Assembly: GCF_003144035.1 (NCBI RefSeq)
Contig: NZ_QFWT01000008.1
Coordinates: 159,297 to 223,296 of the forward strand
Direction: 5' to 3'
Length of the DNA stretch: 64,000 nucleotides
Source: Vibrio albus
GTDB taxonomy: Bacteria > Pseudomonadota > Gammaproteobacteria > Enterobacterales > Vibrionaceae
Part shown: positions 1 to 8,934 of the stretch, piece by piece
Numbering within the stretch: position 1 is the first letter of the stretch
How the letters are laid out: each line of letters starts with the position of its first letter
Notes under the pieces: model-generated
Databases searched by the model: none
What the model was told of the DNA's origin: nothing
What the model saw: the letters and a program-made list of their open reading frames with translations, nothing else
Translations under genes and position numbers: made by a program

Positions 1-15
1 AAGTGGGGCAACAGG

Positions 16-501
16 CTAGCCACGTTTCCCACCTTTTTTCGGGGGCAGTGCCAGAGTCAGCCATTCCTGACATTGTTCAATCAGGGGCTCAGTCTCGATT
101 TCCGGTTGTTTTTCATACAAAGCTTTCAGCCATTCCCGTTCACTGGTTTTGAACAGAGGCCCATTTATCTGTGAGTCCAGAAAGTCCAGCCACTTTGTGC
201 CTGAAAGATGCGCGACTCTCTGTCTCGGGTAATAGCTCAGGGCAGCCTGACGGACAATTTCCATGGCTCCGGACGGGCTGATGGTGTGCCTTTCCAGAGT
301 CAGCAGTGCAATGGCCGCTCTTTTGGGGGCGAGACGTTTTTTACGCCATTTCCATAGCAGTATGACAAAAAGAAGAGTCAGGATAATGGTCAGCAGCAGG
401 CTCCACCATCCCCAGGCAAGAGGCCAGAAGCCGGGTGGAGCCGGCAGGTGAAGAGCTTCGAGAGGTAATAGCTTGCTGACCGTTGATGCAATGTCTGTCA
501 T
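16..501 (-). CDS. DUF4381 domain protein of a MoxR/DUF58 operon
   Basis: A 161-residue protein with one strong membrane segment (about residues 30-52, rich in W, L and I) followed by a basic cytosolic stretch (KWRKKR) and a helical C-terminal domain. This layout, and its place behind moxR and a DUF58 gene, fit the DUF4381 family found in Bat/aerotolerance-type operons, whose biochemical role is not settled. The start M-T-D-I-A-S is chosen because its ATG overlaps the stop of the upstream DUF58 gene in an ATGA arrangement, a sign of translational coupling; a longer reading upstream would only overlap DUF58 further. The operon runs off the left edge, where a von Willebrand A-type gene is normally found. 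Confidence 0.75.
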   Translation of the reverse strand: MTDIASTVSKLLPLEALHLPAPPGFWPLAWGWWSLLLTIILTLLFVILLWKWRKKRLAPKRAAIALLTLERHTISPSGAMEIVRQAALSYYPRQRVAHLSGTKWLDFLDSQINGPLFKTSEREWLKALYEKQPEIETEPLIEQCQEWLTLALPPKKGGKRG

Positions 502-1439
502 TCTGTTTTTCCGACGATTTGAGAGATTAAAGGTTGAGCACTGGAAATTGAATAATATGGGATGGCCAGTGAGGCACAGAGCGACTGAAGGTCGTTCTGT
601 CCGCGGAGAAAAGCCTGTTCCAGTTGCTTTCGGGTGGACAGGGCTGAAAAGTTCAGCCACCGTACACTGTTATTATTCGTCACTTTTTCTGTTCCCCGGT
701 AACGGGTATTGCCTGTTTCCAGAGGATCATAAATATGGATAAATTGTAGCTGGTTATGTCGCCTTAGCTGGCTCAGTATTGTCTTGTCGTCCGGGCTATA
801 GCGGGTAAAGTCACTCAGTATAATGATGTCGCTGCCTTTCGGGCATAATTTCTGCAGAGCCTTCAGGCCGGCCTCAAGGGGCTGCTGTTCTTCTTGTGAT
901 GTCTGTAAAGCGTCGTTGTGCTGTTCCGTCAGGGTATGTAATAGCTGGAGCGAGCCTTTGTTTCTGGAGGTTGGACGCAATTCGGTAAGTTGTGTGCCGC
1001 TGTCCAGCACGGCTCCGATACGGTCATTCTGGGTGGTAGCCAGCCAACTGATCAGGCTGGCCATATGGGCCATCTGTACGGATTTTAACATCAGTACCGA
1101 GCCAAAGCGCATGGAGGCACTGAAGTCCAGATACAGAATAACCGGACGCTCACGCTCTTCTGTGAACAGTTTAGTGTGAGGTTTTCCGGTTCTTGCCGTG
1201 ACCCGCCAGTCTATGCTGCGGATATCATCGCCGGGCTGATATTTTCGCACTTCAGAGAAGTTCATACCGCGACCTTTCTGACGGCTATGATGCTGACCGC
1301 TCAATTGTGACCAGAGGCTTTTTCCGGGTGGCAGCCAGCGTACCGTCTGGCTTTTGTACTGCAGAAGCTCGTTCAGCGTCAGTGTGACACCGTCGGTATG
1401 TTCAGGCAGTTTTTCCGGATGAGATGAAGCATATTGCAT
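498..1439 (-). CDS. DUF58 domain-containing protein
   Basis: 313 residues, cytosolic. The middle carries the DUF58 signature: an R-x-Y-x-P-G-D-D-x-R-x-I-D-W motif near residues 66-79, then a VWA-like region with D-F-S-A-S-M (about 109-114), a MIDAS-like metal-site pattern. DUF58 proteins are nearly always encoded next to a MoxR ATPase, as here, and the pair is thought to work in assembly or metal loading of a VWA protein complex; the exact job is unknown. The start is supported by an AGGGAA ribosome site six bases upstream. It follows moxR after 78 bases and overlaps the DUF4381 gene by four. Confidence 0.85.
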   Translation of the reverse strand: MQYASSHPEKLPEHTDGVTLTLNELLQYKSQTVRWLPPGKSLWSQLSGQHHSRQKGRGMNFSEVRKYQPGDDIRSIDWRVTARTGKPHTKLFTEERERPVILYLDFSASMRFGSVLMLKSVQMAHMASLISWLATTQNDRIGAVLDSGTQLTELRPTSRNKGSLQLLHTLTEQHNDALQTSQEEQQPLEAGLKALQKLCPKGSDIIILSDFTRYSPDDKTILSQLRRHNQLQFIHIYDPLETGNTRYRGTEKVTNNNSVRWLNFSALSTRKQLEQAFLRGQNDLQSLCASLAIPYYSISSAQPLISQIVGKTE

Positions 1440-1517
1440 CTGTATTCCCTGCTAACCTGGTTTTTGGTTCCGTTATCGGATCTCTGGTTTCAATCTGATT
1501 TATCTGGCGGTCATTAT

Positions 1518-2474
1518 TCAGGCGCTGCCCACCAGAGAAATCAGTTGTTGCACAATTTGATTCGGGTGTATCCCTTCAGCCTGAGCCTGATAGCTGAGCA
1601 GCAGGCGGTGACGTAGCACCGGAAAGGCCATCGTTTGTACATCTTCTGGGGTAACATAGTCCCGGCCGTTTAGCCAGGCGTGAGCCCGGGAACAGCGGTC
1701 CAGCGCGATACTGGCCCGCGGACTGACGCCCATTTCCAGCTGATCTGAGAGCTGCTTGCTGTATTTGTCCGGCACGCGGGTGGCAAGCACCAGACGAACG
1801 ATATACTGCTCGATGCCTTCTGCCATATGTACAGCAAGTGCACTTTCACGCGCCTGGAATATCTCTTGCTGGGAAATAAACACTTTTTCCTGTGGCGTTT
1901 CACCAAGCGCTTCACCCCGGTTCAGGCGCAATATCGCCAGCTCGCTTTCGGCATCCGGATAGCTGACTTCCAGATGGAGTAAGAACCGATCCAACTGAGC
2001 TTCCGGAAGTGGGTAGGTACCTTCCTGTTCAATCGGGTTCTGCGTCGCCATCACCAGAAACAGTTCCGGCAACGGATAGGTTTTTCGTCCGGCGGTGATC
2101 TGTTTTTCTGCCATGGCTTCCAGCATGGCAGCCTGGACTTTGGCTGGTGCTCGGTTTATCTCATCAGCCAGGATCAGCGAATTGAATACCGGGCCTTGCT
2201 GGAAGGTGAACTCCCCGGTTTCCGGGCGATAGATGTCGGTACCGGTTAAATCGGCCGGAAGCAGGTCCGGGGTAAACTGAATGCGATGGTAGTCGCCTTC
2301 AATGCAGTCAGACAGCGTTTTTACCGCTCTGGTTTTGGCGAGTCCCGGTGGACCTTCAACCAGAATATGCCCGTCAGCCAGAAGTGCGACCAGCAATTGT
2401 TTAACCAGCTCGCTCTGCCCGATAATCTGAGAATTGAGATACTGCTGTAACTGTTGAAAGGTATCCGAATGCAT
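1518..2474 (-). CDS. MoxR-family AAA+ ATPase
   Basis: 318 residues. Walker A GPPGLAKT at 41-48, Walker B L-I-L-A-D-E at 100-105, sensor-1 A-T-Q-N-P at 143-147 and the L-D-R-F motif at 161-164 are all intact, as is the usual MoxR lid domain with the S-P-R-A pattern. MoxR ATPases act as chaperones for VWA-domain or metalloenzyme complexes, and the neighbouring DUF58 and DUF4381 genes are typical partners. I start at M-H-S-D-T-F because an AGGAG site sits just upstream; a longer in-frame reading to 2603 adds low-complexity residues unlike the family. It is the first gene of a minus-strand operon. Confidence 0.88.
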   Translation of the reverse strand: MHSDTFQQLQQYLNSQIIGQSELVKQLLVALLADGHILVEGPPGLAKTRAVKTLSDCIEGDYHRIQFTPDLLPADLTGTDIYRPETGEFTFQQGPVFNSLILADEINRAPAKVQAAMLEAMAEKQITAGRKTYPLPELFLVMATQNPIEQEGTYPLPEAQLDRFLLHLEVSYPDAESELAILRLNRGEALGETPQEKVFISQQEIFQARESALAVHMAEGIEQYIVRLVLATRVPDKYSKQLSDQLEMGVSPRASIALDRCSRAHAWLNGRDYVTPEDVQTMAFPVLRHRLLLSYQAQAEGIHPNQIVQQLISLVGSA

Positions 2475-2838
2475 TCCTGAGACTCCTGTATTGACCTGTT
2501 TATATATGGGGATATCCAGAGCATTGTCAAGGTAGCCTGTTGAAATGAATATAATTGTGAGGCTTCCATCGCTAATGGTATTACTGTCTGAAGCGGATAG
2601 CACGATTGTCTGAAGTGAATAGTCCTACTGTTCAAACCGGGTGGCTGCAAAACTATTCAGAAGCAGGTGAATCAGATATGTCACCATCCAGTGGGAATGT
2701 GGCATAAGTTTCAGACAGTTAGGGTCCTGCCTGTGATGTTTGGGAGATAGGCAGGTGAATTCAGTAAGAAACTCTTTCTGGAATCAGAGGAATGAAATGG
2801 GTAAACTCGTGCCAGTTTTAACGGATCAGGTGAAGATA
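2475..2838. other. Intergenic region, no gene seen
   Basis: About 360 bases between the divergent moxR operon and the small gene at 2839. It must hold both promoters, but I cannot point to convincing -35/-10 pairs or operators. In-frame extensions of both neighbours reach into it but lack ribosome sites and family-like residues. Confidence 0.5.
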
Positions 2839-3039
2839 ATGAGCGATTTTGAAAAAGAACTGGAGCAACTGTCTCAGATGCCACAAGATGAGCCAGAGGT
2901 AAAACTACCAAGTCTGGAAGAGCAACAGGCGATCGTTGCTGAGCTTAAAAAACTTGAAGCGGAAGGTAAGCTGACACCGGAAGTGCTGGAAAAACACTTT
3001 GGCCAGTTCTTCTCAGAAACTGACGTGCCAGTTCATTAA
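2839..3039 (+). CDS. Small acidic hypothetical protein
   Basis: 66 residues, very acidic, predicted mostly helical, with no membrane segment or signal peptide. The start M-S-D-F-E-K is preceded by an AGGTGA ribosome site, which favours it over the upstream in-frame ATGs at about 2740 and 2797. The C-terminal half (K-L-E-A-E-G-K-L-T-P-E-V-L) resembles small uncharacterised Vibrio proteins I have seen, but I know no function. A strong intrinsic terminator follows 40 bases after the stop, so it appears to be a monocistronic unit. Confidence 0.65.
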   Translation: MSDFEKELEQLSQMPQDEPEVKLPSLEEQQAIVAELKKLEAEGKLTPEVLEKHFGQFFSETDVPVH

Positions 3040-3079
3040 GTTCTGATGGTGTAAATCAGTTCTCTATACTCGATACAGT

Positions 3080-3108
3080 AAAGTCGCCGTTGGCGGCTTT
3101 ATTTTTCT
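3080..3108 (+). terminator. Rho-independent terminator
   Basis: Stem AAAGTCGCC / GGCGGCTTT (one G-T pair) with a three-base loop, followed by ATTTTT. It ends the small gene at 2839-3039. Confidence 0.85.
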
Positions 3109-3291
3109 CTTCAATCCTGTTTCAACGTTAAGGCTCTACAGTTCACCCAAAAGCCTTAGAACAGCCGAGATCAAAAGTGGGAAACTATTTTTCGGTATTC
3201 TTGTATATGAGAATATTGAAATATCCTTATAGATCTCCTATAGATAGATTTATCACTTCTCTAATACCTTAGTCTTAGTCCTCCTCATTCC

Positions 3292-3319
3292 TTGACAGTG
3301 CTAGTGTTTAGGCTAGCTT
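3292..3319 (+). promoter_or_regulatory. Candidate sigma-70 promoter for the VpsT-like gene
   Basis: A perfect -35 box TTGACA at 3292-3297, then 16 bases, then TAGCTT as a weak -10 at 3314-3319. It lies 73 bases before the GTG start at 3392. The remaining 200 bases back to the terminator are AT-rich with no further recognised site. Confidence 0.45.
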
Positions 3320-3391
3320 AAAGAGTGTATATCATGATCATTATCAGTGTTTCTCGCTGAATAGTAATTGCTTTTTTAGGTAAACCTTCGA

Positions 3392-4105
3392 GTGTTTGAT
3401 AATTTGATAAAATCAATGATAAAGCAGGGTGTTATGGATGGTAAAAAAAATGAAAAAAGAGTGATTACTCTCATTACTGAGGACAGTTTACAGGCATCTT
3501 TGCTCAAAGAATCTCTGGAAAAACACCTTAATGTCATTATTAAACTGACCCCTTTAACGGTAATGAAAAATGAAGAGTCTGAGACGGCAGGGGCGGTCAG
3601 TGATATCGTGATTATCGATATGTCCGTCTATTCCAGTCAAATGCATGAGACGTATGCTGACCATCGGTCACTGTATTTTCCTGATGCGGAAGAGGTGTTG
3701 ATTAACTGCAAAACAGATGTGTGCTATCAGGATCTGGCCCAGTGGGGGCATCTTATAGGGGTGTTCTATGTCTCTGATGACCTGGACTTACTCACCCGTG
3801 GCATCGACAAAATAATGCAGGGTGAGATGTGGCTGAGCCGTAAGTTGTCGCAGGAATATATCTTATACTTCAGAGGAAGGCATACCGCGGCTACCAGCCA
3901 TGCCTATAACAGCCTGACGAAAAGAGAGCAGCAGATCATTAAACTGCTGGGGCATGGCGACTCTAACCATCAGATTGCTGACAAACTCTTTGTGAGTGAA
4001 AATACCGTTAAAACGCATTTGCATAACGTGTTCAAAAAAATAAACGCGAAAAACCGTTTGCAGGCACTGCTGTGGGCCAAGGAAAATATCAGCGATATCC
4101 ATTAA
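3392..4105 (+). CDS. LuxR-type regulator, VpsT/CsgD-like
   Basis: 237 residues: an atypical receiver-like domain (about 22-140) and a LuxR-type helix-turn-helix (about 174-230, with L-T-K-R-E-Q-Q-I-I and S-E-N-T-V-K-T-H-L). The linker carries W-L-S-R at 147-150, matching the W-[FLMT]-[TS]-R motif by which Vibrio VpsT binds cyclic di-GMP; CsgD has a variant of it. The classic acidic pocket of a true receiver is not clear, as in VpsT. I therefore infer a c-di-GMP-responsive regulator of matrix genes, but no target genes are beside it. The GTG start has an AGGTAA site about nine bases upstream; internal ATGs at 3416 and 3434 are possible. Confidence 0.7.
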   Translation: MFDNLIKSMIKQGVMDGKKNEKRVITLITEDSLQASLLKESLEKHLNVIIKLTPLTVMKNEESETAGAVSDIVIIDMSVYSSQMHETYADHRSLYFPDAEEVLINCKTDVCYQDLAQWGHLIGVFYVSDDLDLLTRGIDKIMQGEMWLSRKLSQEYILYFRGRHTAATSHAYNSLTKREQQIIKLLGHGDSNHQIADKLFVSENTVKTHLHNVFKKINAKNRLQALLWAKENISDIH

Positions 4106-4133
4106 TTTCTATCAACAGCCATTCATTTTTATC

Positions 4134-4178
4134 AACATAAGCAGGCCTTACCCGAATAGGGTAAGGCCTGCTTATGTT
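4134..4178. terminator. Bidirectional terminator between convergent genes
   Basis: A perfect 20-base-pair hairpin (4134-4153 with 4159-4178, loop GAATA) between the convergent VpsT-like gene and glpC. T-rich bases follow on the plus strand, so it can serve both. Confidence 0.85.
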
Positions 4179-4194
4179 TGTGGAAGAATACAAA

Positions 4195-5406
4195 TCAGGC
4201 CAGTGCTTCTGCCAGCAGGCTGACCGGGTGGATACAGCTCAGCTTTGTATTCTCTTCTATCTGCCATTTACAGGTTTCACAGTCGGTGATGGCGTAATCA
4301 GCATCAGAGTTGTTGATTTTACTGAACAGGTCTTCACCGATTTTTATCGAGGTCTCATAGTTCTCCTCTTTAAAACCATAGGTACCTGCCAGACCACAGC
4401 ATTCACTGTCGAGCACTATTACCTCAAGCCCGGGGATCATCCTCAGCATTTCAATGGTAAAAATAGAACCACCACTGCGTTCCAGATGACAGGGGGTATG
4501 ATAAACAATACGCTTGTTGAGCGGTTTTAGTGGGGGTATGTTACCGTTCATAAATTCCTTGAGCAGGAACCGGCTAACATAGTGGATTTTGTCTGCGACA
4601 GTTTCATTATCAACACCCAAAACATGCGGATACTCTTCCTGCAACGTGAACGAACAGGTGGAGGACGTAGAGAGTACGGCGATGCTGTTCTGTTGTATGG
4701 CACCTTCCAGATGACGGACGTTAAACTCGGCATTTTTACGGGCTTTATCATGAAATCCGTTTGCTATCATGGGGACACCACAGCACTTTTCTTTGTCCAG
4801 AAGACACACGCCAATGCCCATGGCATTCATTACCCGCAGGAAATCTTTACCTAACTGAGGGTGGTTGTAATTCACATAACAACCGTGGAAATAGCTCACA
4901 ACTTTCTGAAAACCGGACTGATCCGGTGCGTTTTTCTTAAACCAGCTTCTGAACGTGCCGTGGGAATATTGGGGCAGTGATTTGTGGTCATGCACACCGA
5001 TGGTTTTATGCATCAGCTTTTTCACCAGTGGCAGACGGGTGGTGGCATTGACCACCGGGGCGACAGGTGTCGCAATAGAACCAAGCAGATCGGTATGGCT
5101 GAGAATAAAGTCCCGGATCAGTTTCGGATTCTTTGGTCGCTTACCGTATTTGCCGCGTGCTACCGCAATAATATCCCCAATCCGAACCCCTGACGGACAG
5201 GCGGTTTCGCACCGTTTGCAGTTGGTGCAGTAATTCAGCATATCATCATAATATTCGGGACTTTTGATTCTTAGGCGTTCGCCGTCAGGGCCACACTGTT
5301 TGGGCCCCGGAAAGTCCGGATTGACCTTGGCGACCGGACAGTACACGGTGCAGACGGTGCACTTTATACACTGGTCAAAGGTGGTGTCTTTGCTGGCGAT
5401 ATTCAT
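4195..5406 (-). CDS. glpC: Anaerobic glycerol-3-phosphate dehydrogenase subunit C
   Basis: 403 residues. GlpC anchors the GlpAB dimer to the membrane and passes electrons from glycerol 3-phosphate oxidation to the quinone pool during anaerobic growth. Two 4Fe-4S cluster motifs are plain: C13, C16, C19, C23-P and C60, C63, C66, C70-P. Two later cysteine-rich CCG modules are also present (C-C-G-V-P and C-C-G-L-A). Length and order match the family. It is the last gene of the minus-strand glpABC operon and overlaps glpB by four bases. Confidence 0.95.
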   Translation of the reverse strand: MNIASKDTTFDQCIKCTVCTVYCPVAKVNPDFPGPKQCGPDGERLRIKSPEYYDDMLNYCTNCKRCETACPSGVRIGDIIAVARGKYGKRPKNPKLIRDFILSHTDLLGSIATPVAPVVNATTRLPLVKKLMHKTIGVHDHKSLPQYSHGTFRSWFKKNAPDQSGFQKVVSYFHGCYVNYNHPQLGKDFLRVMNAMGIGVCLLDKEKCCGVPMIANGFHDKARKNAEFNVRHLEGAIQQNSIAVLSTSSTCSFTLQEEYPHVLGVDNETVADKIHYVSRFLLKEFMNGNIPPLKPLNKRIVYHTPCHLERSGGSIFTIEMLRMIPGLEVIVLDSECCGLAGTYGFKEENYETSIKIGEDLFSKINNSDADYAITDCETCKWQIEENTKLSCIHPVSLLAEALA

Positions 5407-6743
5407 GCTCTCACCTCCTTCATTTGCATTTCCTGCCGTAGCTCAGCCAGTATCTGTTGTGCAGCAAAATAGCCGGTACTGATGGCAACGCCGCCTCCGC
5501 AACCGTGTGCAACCGGGTTATACCCGGAAAGAATGGAGCCGGCACAGAACAGGTTATTTACTGTCCGGCCATTAACGGATGGCAAAAAACGGTTGTCGGT
5601 CGTTACGCCAAAAGACATGAACGCGTGCGGGGTTTTGCTGAAAAAACCGACCTGATGCCAGTTGGCTCGTTCTCCTGTGGCAGAGGTATCCAGACCGAAA
5701 ATTGGCTCCTCGATATCTTTCTGGTGCGCGATCAGCCCCTTGCTAAAGAAGCTGCCTGACGCCAGAACGTAATGTCTGGCTTTTAATCCGATTTCAGCCA
5801 TTTTTTTCGTTGTAATGTGGGTCAGGGTCAGCGCACCGTTGTCTTCCCGGAATTCTCCGCCGAGTACTTGATCCCCTTTGAGCAGAGCGCCGCCCTGACT
5901 GATGAAGGTATGCATCATAGTGTCTTCAATACGGATACCCAGTAACGAGGGGGGCATGGTAGGGACTTCGTGAAACTGAAGCTTGGTATATTGGGTCAGT
6001 TTGTACATCAGCTCCAGGCCGTCTCCGTTACCGAGAATCGATGGTATCATAACCAGGTCGTCCGGTGTGGCGACAGCAGTCAGTTGGTCGGCGAATTCCT
6101 TAAACGGGTTGTCGTCACGCAGAATTCTGGAAATATCGATGGAGCGGAAATCATGCGGGTTCCGGTTTACCCTGCTGAACGCGGAAAGCGTCACTTTCGC
6201 TGTTTTAACCGGGATATCGTTAAACGCATTATTATGCTGGAGGTTTCCCTGAGCTATTTGGGGCTGAAAGTCTCTGAACCCGTCGATAGAAATCATCACA
6301 ATCCGTTTGATATGGCTGGTATTGCGGAAGTCGACATCGATTTTCTTCACAAACGGCTGAGAAAGCCAGGTTGATTTCAGCGTTCCCAGAGTCGTGATCC
6401 GATAGTGGTTTTCCTGTGAGTTCAGGCTGCTCATCGGCAGCCCCTGTTTGTCCATCAGAGACTGATACCAGCTCAGTCCATTACGAACTGCCCTTATACC
6501 CAGCCTGGCATACGGGTGGTGTGGAAGCGTGGCCGGCAAGTTCTCGATTTCCTGCCAGGGATCCCGCACTGGCTCATGGGTGACCGGTGAGTGGGATAAC
6601 AGATCGATGGAACCGGATGAAAAATGCAGGGCGCTTTGTCCGCTGCTGATAATGGCGGTACGCAGACCCTGTTCCAGACATCTCAGGGCGGCGGAATAGC
6701 CGGCTATGCCGCTGCCAATAACGATAACATCATAATTCAGCAT
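5403..6743 (-). CDS. glpB: Anaerobic glycerol-3-phosphate dehydrogenase subunit B
   Basis: 446 residues. GlpB is the flavin subunit partner of GlpA in the soluble catalytic dimer that oxidises glycerol 3-phosphate to dihydroxyacetone phosphate. The N-terminus shows the FAD-binding Rossmann motif G-S-G-I-A-G-Y-S-A-A near residues 11-20, and the C-terminus the second flavin segment F-C-A-G-S-I-L-S-G-Y followed by G-C-G-G-G-V-A. It starts one base after the glpA stop and overlaps glpC, so the three genes are translationally linked. Confidence 0.93.
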   Translation of the reverse strand: MLNYDVIVIGSGIAGYSAALRCLEQGLRTAIISSGQSALHFSSGSIDLLSHSPVTHEPVRDPWQEIENLPATLPHHPYARLGIRAVRNGLSWYQSLMDKQGLPMSSLNSQENHYRITTLGTLKSTWLSQPFVKKIDVDFRNTSHIKRIVMISIDGFRDFQPQIAQGNLQHNNAFNDIPVKTAKVTLSAFSRVNRNPHDFRSIDISRILRDDNPFKEFADQLTAVATPDDLVMIPSILGNGDGLELMYKLTQYTKLQFHEVPTMPPSLLGIRIEDTMMHTFISQGGALLKGDQVLGGEFREDNGALTLTHITTKKMAEIGLKARHYVLASGSFFSKGLIAHQKDIEEPIFGLDTSATGERANWHQVGFFSKTPHAFMSFGVTTDNRFLPSVNGRTVNNLFCAGSILSGYNPVAHGCGGGVAISTGYFAAQQILAELRQEMQMKEVRA

Positions 6744-6744
6744 A

Positions 6745-8418
6745 CTATTCCTGCCCCTCTTTCTTGTTTTTTTGCCTGTTGGTATGTTGTTCTGATGAGG
6801 GTGGTGCTGTCAGATGACTACAACCAAACAGCCCTTCGTATATCCAGTAGCTGAATTCGGCCTCCCTGAGTGCGTCTCCCCAGAATATGGGTTTGGTACC
6901 TTTCCAGCGCTCTTCCAGAAATTCGACCAGCATCTGCCCGGAGTCATACCCGGATTGGCTACCGTATTCCTCAAACAGGCTGGCGGCGCGGTAGGCGCAG
7001 AGTTCACCCTGACACGGGCCCATGCCCAGCCGTGTTCGGCGGCGGAGGTCGATCAGATTACGCACATCGAGTTTTTTTATCGCATATTCGATTTCACCGG
7101 CAGTGACCATTTCACATTCACAGATGATGGTCTGGCTTTTGGGCTGTTCGGAAAGGAAAGAAAGCGCCCGTTCGCCGTGGCGGTCAATGGCGGATTCATA
7201 CACTGGTTTAGCGATACTGGCATTTTTTCTGACCTGTTTGGGTGACTCCACCGAGCCGGGAAGCGGGATTTTATGGGTAGTGCAAGGGGTGGTATTACCG
7301 AGTTTTCCGGTAACCACATCGGTAGCCTGTTCTGCCATCAGACGGTAGGTCATCAGTTTACCACCGGTGATCGTGGTAAAGCCTTTCAGACCGTCACGTT
7401 CAGCATGGTCCAACAAAACAATACCGCGGCTGATACTCCGTCCGCTACTGTCACTGCCGAGGGAGACCAGGGGACGAACACCGGCATAGGCTCTGAGTAC
7501 CCGGGTATTTTCCATGATAGGGGCGAGCTTAATGCCTTCTTCCAGCAGCAAATCGACTTCTCTGGCGGTGACATGCAGGTCATCTATTTTGTCGTAGTCA
7601 ATCTCTTCTGAAGTGGTGCCAATCAGTGAAATCGTATCCCCCGGCACCAGAATATCCGCATCTGATGGTTTGCGGCAGCGGTTGATCACCAGGTTGTTGA
7701 TTCGGTAGTCGAGGACCAGGAGTGAGCCTTTGGCCGGGAACATTTTAATATCCAGATCGGCATATTCGCAGATGCCTTGTCCCCAGATCCCGGCGGCATT
7801 GATCACTTCATGGGCAAATACCTGAAAGGTCTGTCTGGTGCTGGCATGCATACAGTTGACACCGATGATCTGATCCCGCTCCCGGATCAGGGAGGTGACC
7901 CTTGTATGGCTGAACAGGCGGGCACCGTGTTCTTTGGCATCCAGTACGTTGGAAGCACACAGCCGGAAAGGATCCAGAGTGCCGTCCGGTACTTTCACGG
8001 CTCCGGTCAATCCAGGGTTGGCATTTGGCTCTAACGCGAGCGCTTCTTTAGGGGAAAGCTGCTCTGTTTCAATACCGGCGGACGCACAGGCGTTAATAAA
8101 GGTTCCCTGAAAACCGGGGTCATCTTCCGGCAGAGTGATGAACAGCCCAGAGGTGTCTTCAACACAGTGCCGGGCGATGCTCTTCAGTATCCGGTTTTCC
8201 TGTATACACTCTCTGGCTGAATGCTGATCGGTCACTGCGTATCGGGCACCTGAATGGAGCAGACCATGGTTGCGTCCGGTGGTACCGGATGCCAGGTCGT
8301 CTTTTTCCAGTAAAATACAGTCGATACCCCGTAGTGCGCAATCGCGCATTATGCCGGTGCCTGTTGCGCCGCCACCGATGATAACAACGTCGGTTTCATA
8401 GTGTACTGTCGGTTTCAT
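6745..8418 (-). CDS. glpA: Anaerobic glycerol-3-phosphate dehydrogenase subunit A
   Basis: 557 residues. The catalytic FAD subunit: Rossmann motif G-G-G-A-T-G-T-G near residues 14-21, the family segment T-T-G-R-N-H-G-L-L-H-S-G-A-R-Y, and a C-terminal BFD-like [2Fe-2S]/Fer2 domain with C-E-C-E-M-V and C-Q-G-E-L-C. It aligns along its length with the Escherichia coli enzyme as I remember it. I start at M-K-P-T-V because a GAGGTGG site lies just upstream; an ATG eight codons earlier (8442) is weaker. Expected to be induced by glycerol 3-phosphate and low oxygen, but I found no convincing FNR or GlpR sites upstream. Confidence 0.95.
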   Translation of the reverse strand: MKPTVHYETDVVIIGGGATGTGIMRDCALRGIDCILLEKDDLASGTTGRNHGLLHSGARYAVTDQHSARECIQENRILKSIARHCVEDTSGLFITLPEDDPGFQGTFINACASAGIETEQLSPKEALALEPNANPGLTGAVKVPDGTLDPFRLCASNVLDAKEHGARLFSHTRVTSLIRERDQIIGVNCMHASTRQTFQVFAHEVINAAGIWGQGICEYADLDIKMFPAKGSLLVLDYRINNLVINRCRKPSDADILVPGDTISLIGTTSEEIDYDKIDDLHVTAREVDLLLEEGIKLAPIMENTRVLRAYAGVRPLVSLGSDSSGRSISRGIVLLDHAERDGLKGFTTITGGKLMTYRLMAEQATDVVTGKLGNTTPCTTHKIPLPGSVESPKQVRKNASIAKPVYESAIDRHGERALSFLSEQPKSQTIICECEMVTAGEIEYAIKKLDVRNLIDLRRRTRLGMGPCQGELCAYRAASLFEEYGSQSGYDSGQMLVEFLEERWKGTKPIFWGDALREAEFSYWIYEGLFGCSHLTAPPSSEQHTNRQKNKKEGQE

Positions 8419-8573
8419 TGCCACCTCGCCAGTAGAGTTCATCTTTATAGTGTGGCACTAAAAATGTGTCTATGAATGAGAAAGGTTCGCATATCTGATG
8501 GATTTTTCCAGAAGGCAGGATATTGACACTGGTATTGAACCAAGTTCAGGCACTACTGCCATGCCGTACTTAT

Positions 8574-8589
8574 CTAGGGCGTGCCCTAG
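8574..8589. repeat. Short perfect inverted repeat
   Basis: CTAGGGC / GCCCTAG separated by two bases, in the glpA-glpK intergenic region. There is no T-run, so it is probably not a terminator. It could be a protein-binding site or a relic; function unknown. Confidence 0.4.
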
Positions 8590-8754
8590 CATCCCTTATA
8601 TTAAAAAATCATCCCCAAGATAGATGATATATTTCATTAATTTGAAGTTCATATACATCATAACTAATTAATAATTAAATAAAGTTTATAAGATTCTAAA
8701 TTAACGACTACGCTTAAATTGTAATTACCTGACAACCGATATGGAGAATGTATT

Positions 8755-8837
8755 ATGAGTTATAAGCACATCTTGGTTGCCATACTGAGGTTATAGATGT
8801 TGATATGCTGATTATTCCAATGGATAAATCAGCATAA
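8755..8837 (+). pseudogene. Collapsed universal stress protein gene (uspA relic)
   Basis: An ATG preceded by a GGAGAA site opens the UspA N-terminus M-S-Y-K-H-I-L-V-A, which breaks off at once and hits a stop after 13 codons. Within 15 bases of the end of that match, in another frame, the typical UspA C-terminus follows: V-D-M-L-I-I-P-M and a TAA at 8835-8837. UspA proteins are about 140 residues, so roughly 115 internal codons are missing and the frame is lost. I read this as one internal deletion that left the two gene ends. Seen directly: both short matches in the right order and strand. Inferred: the single-deletion history. Confidence 0.7.
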
Positions 8838-8934
8838 AATAATAAATGTCTGGTTATTCTATTTTATGTCAGCTCTGGGTTGGTTTTATTGTGAGTAAAC
8901 CGCAAACTCTCCAGAGTGAAACAAGGATCTACCA

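Noticed and set aside
2740..2838. Longer start for the small acidic protein
   Set aside because: The extra residues are not acidic like the rest, and the ribosome site is right before the ATG at 2839.
8880..8910. CRP-like half-site TGTGAGTAAACCGCAAAC before glpK
   Set aside because: Only one half matches; not enough to call a site.
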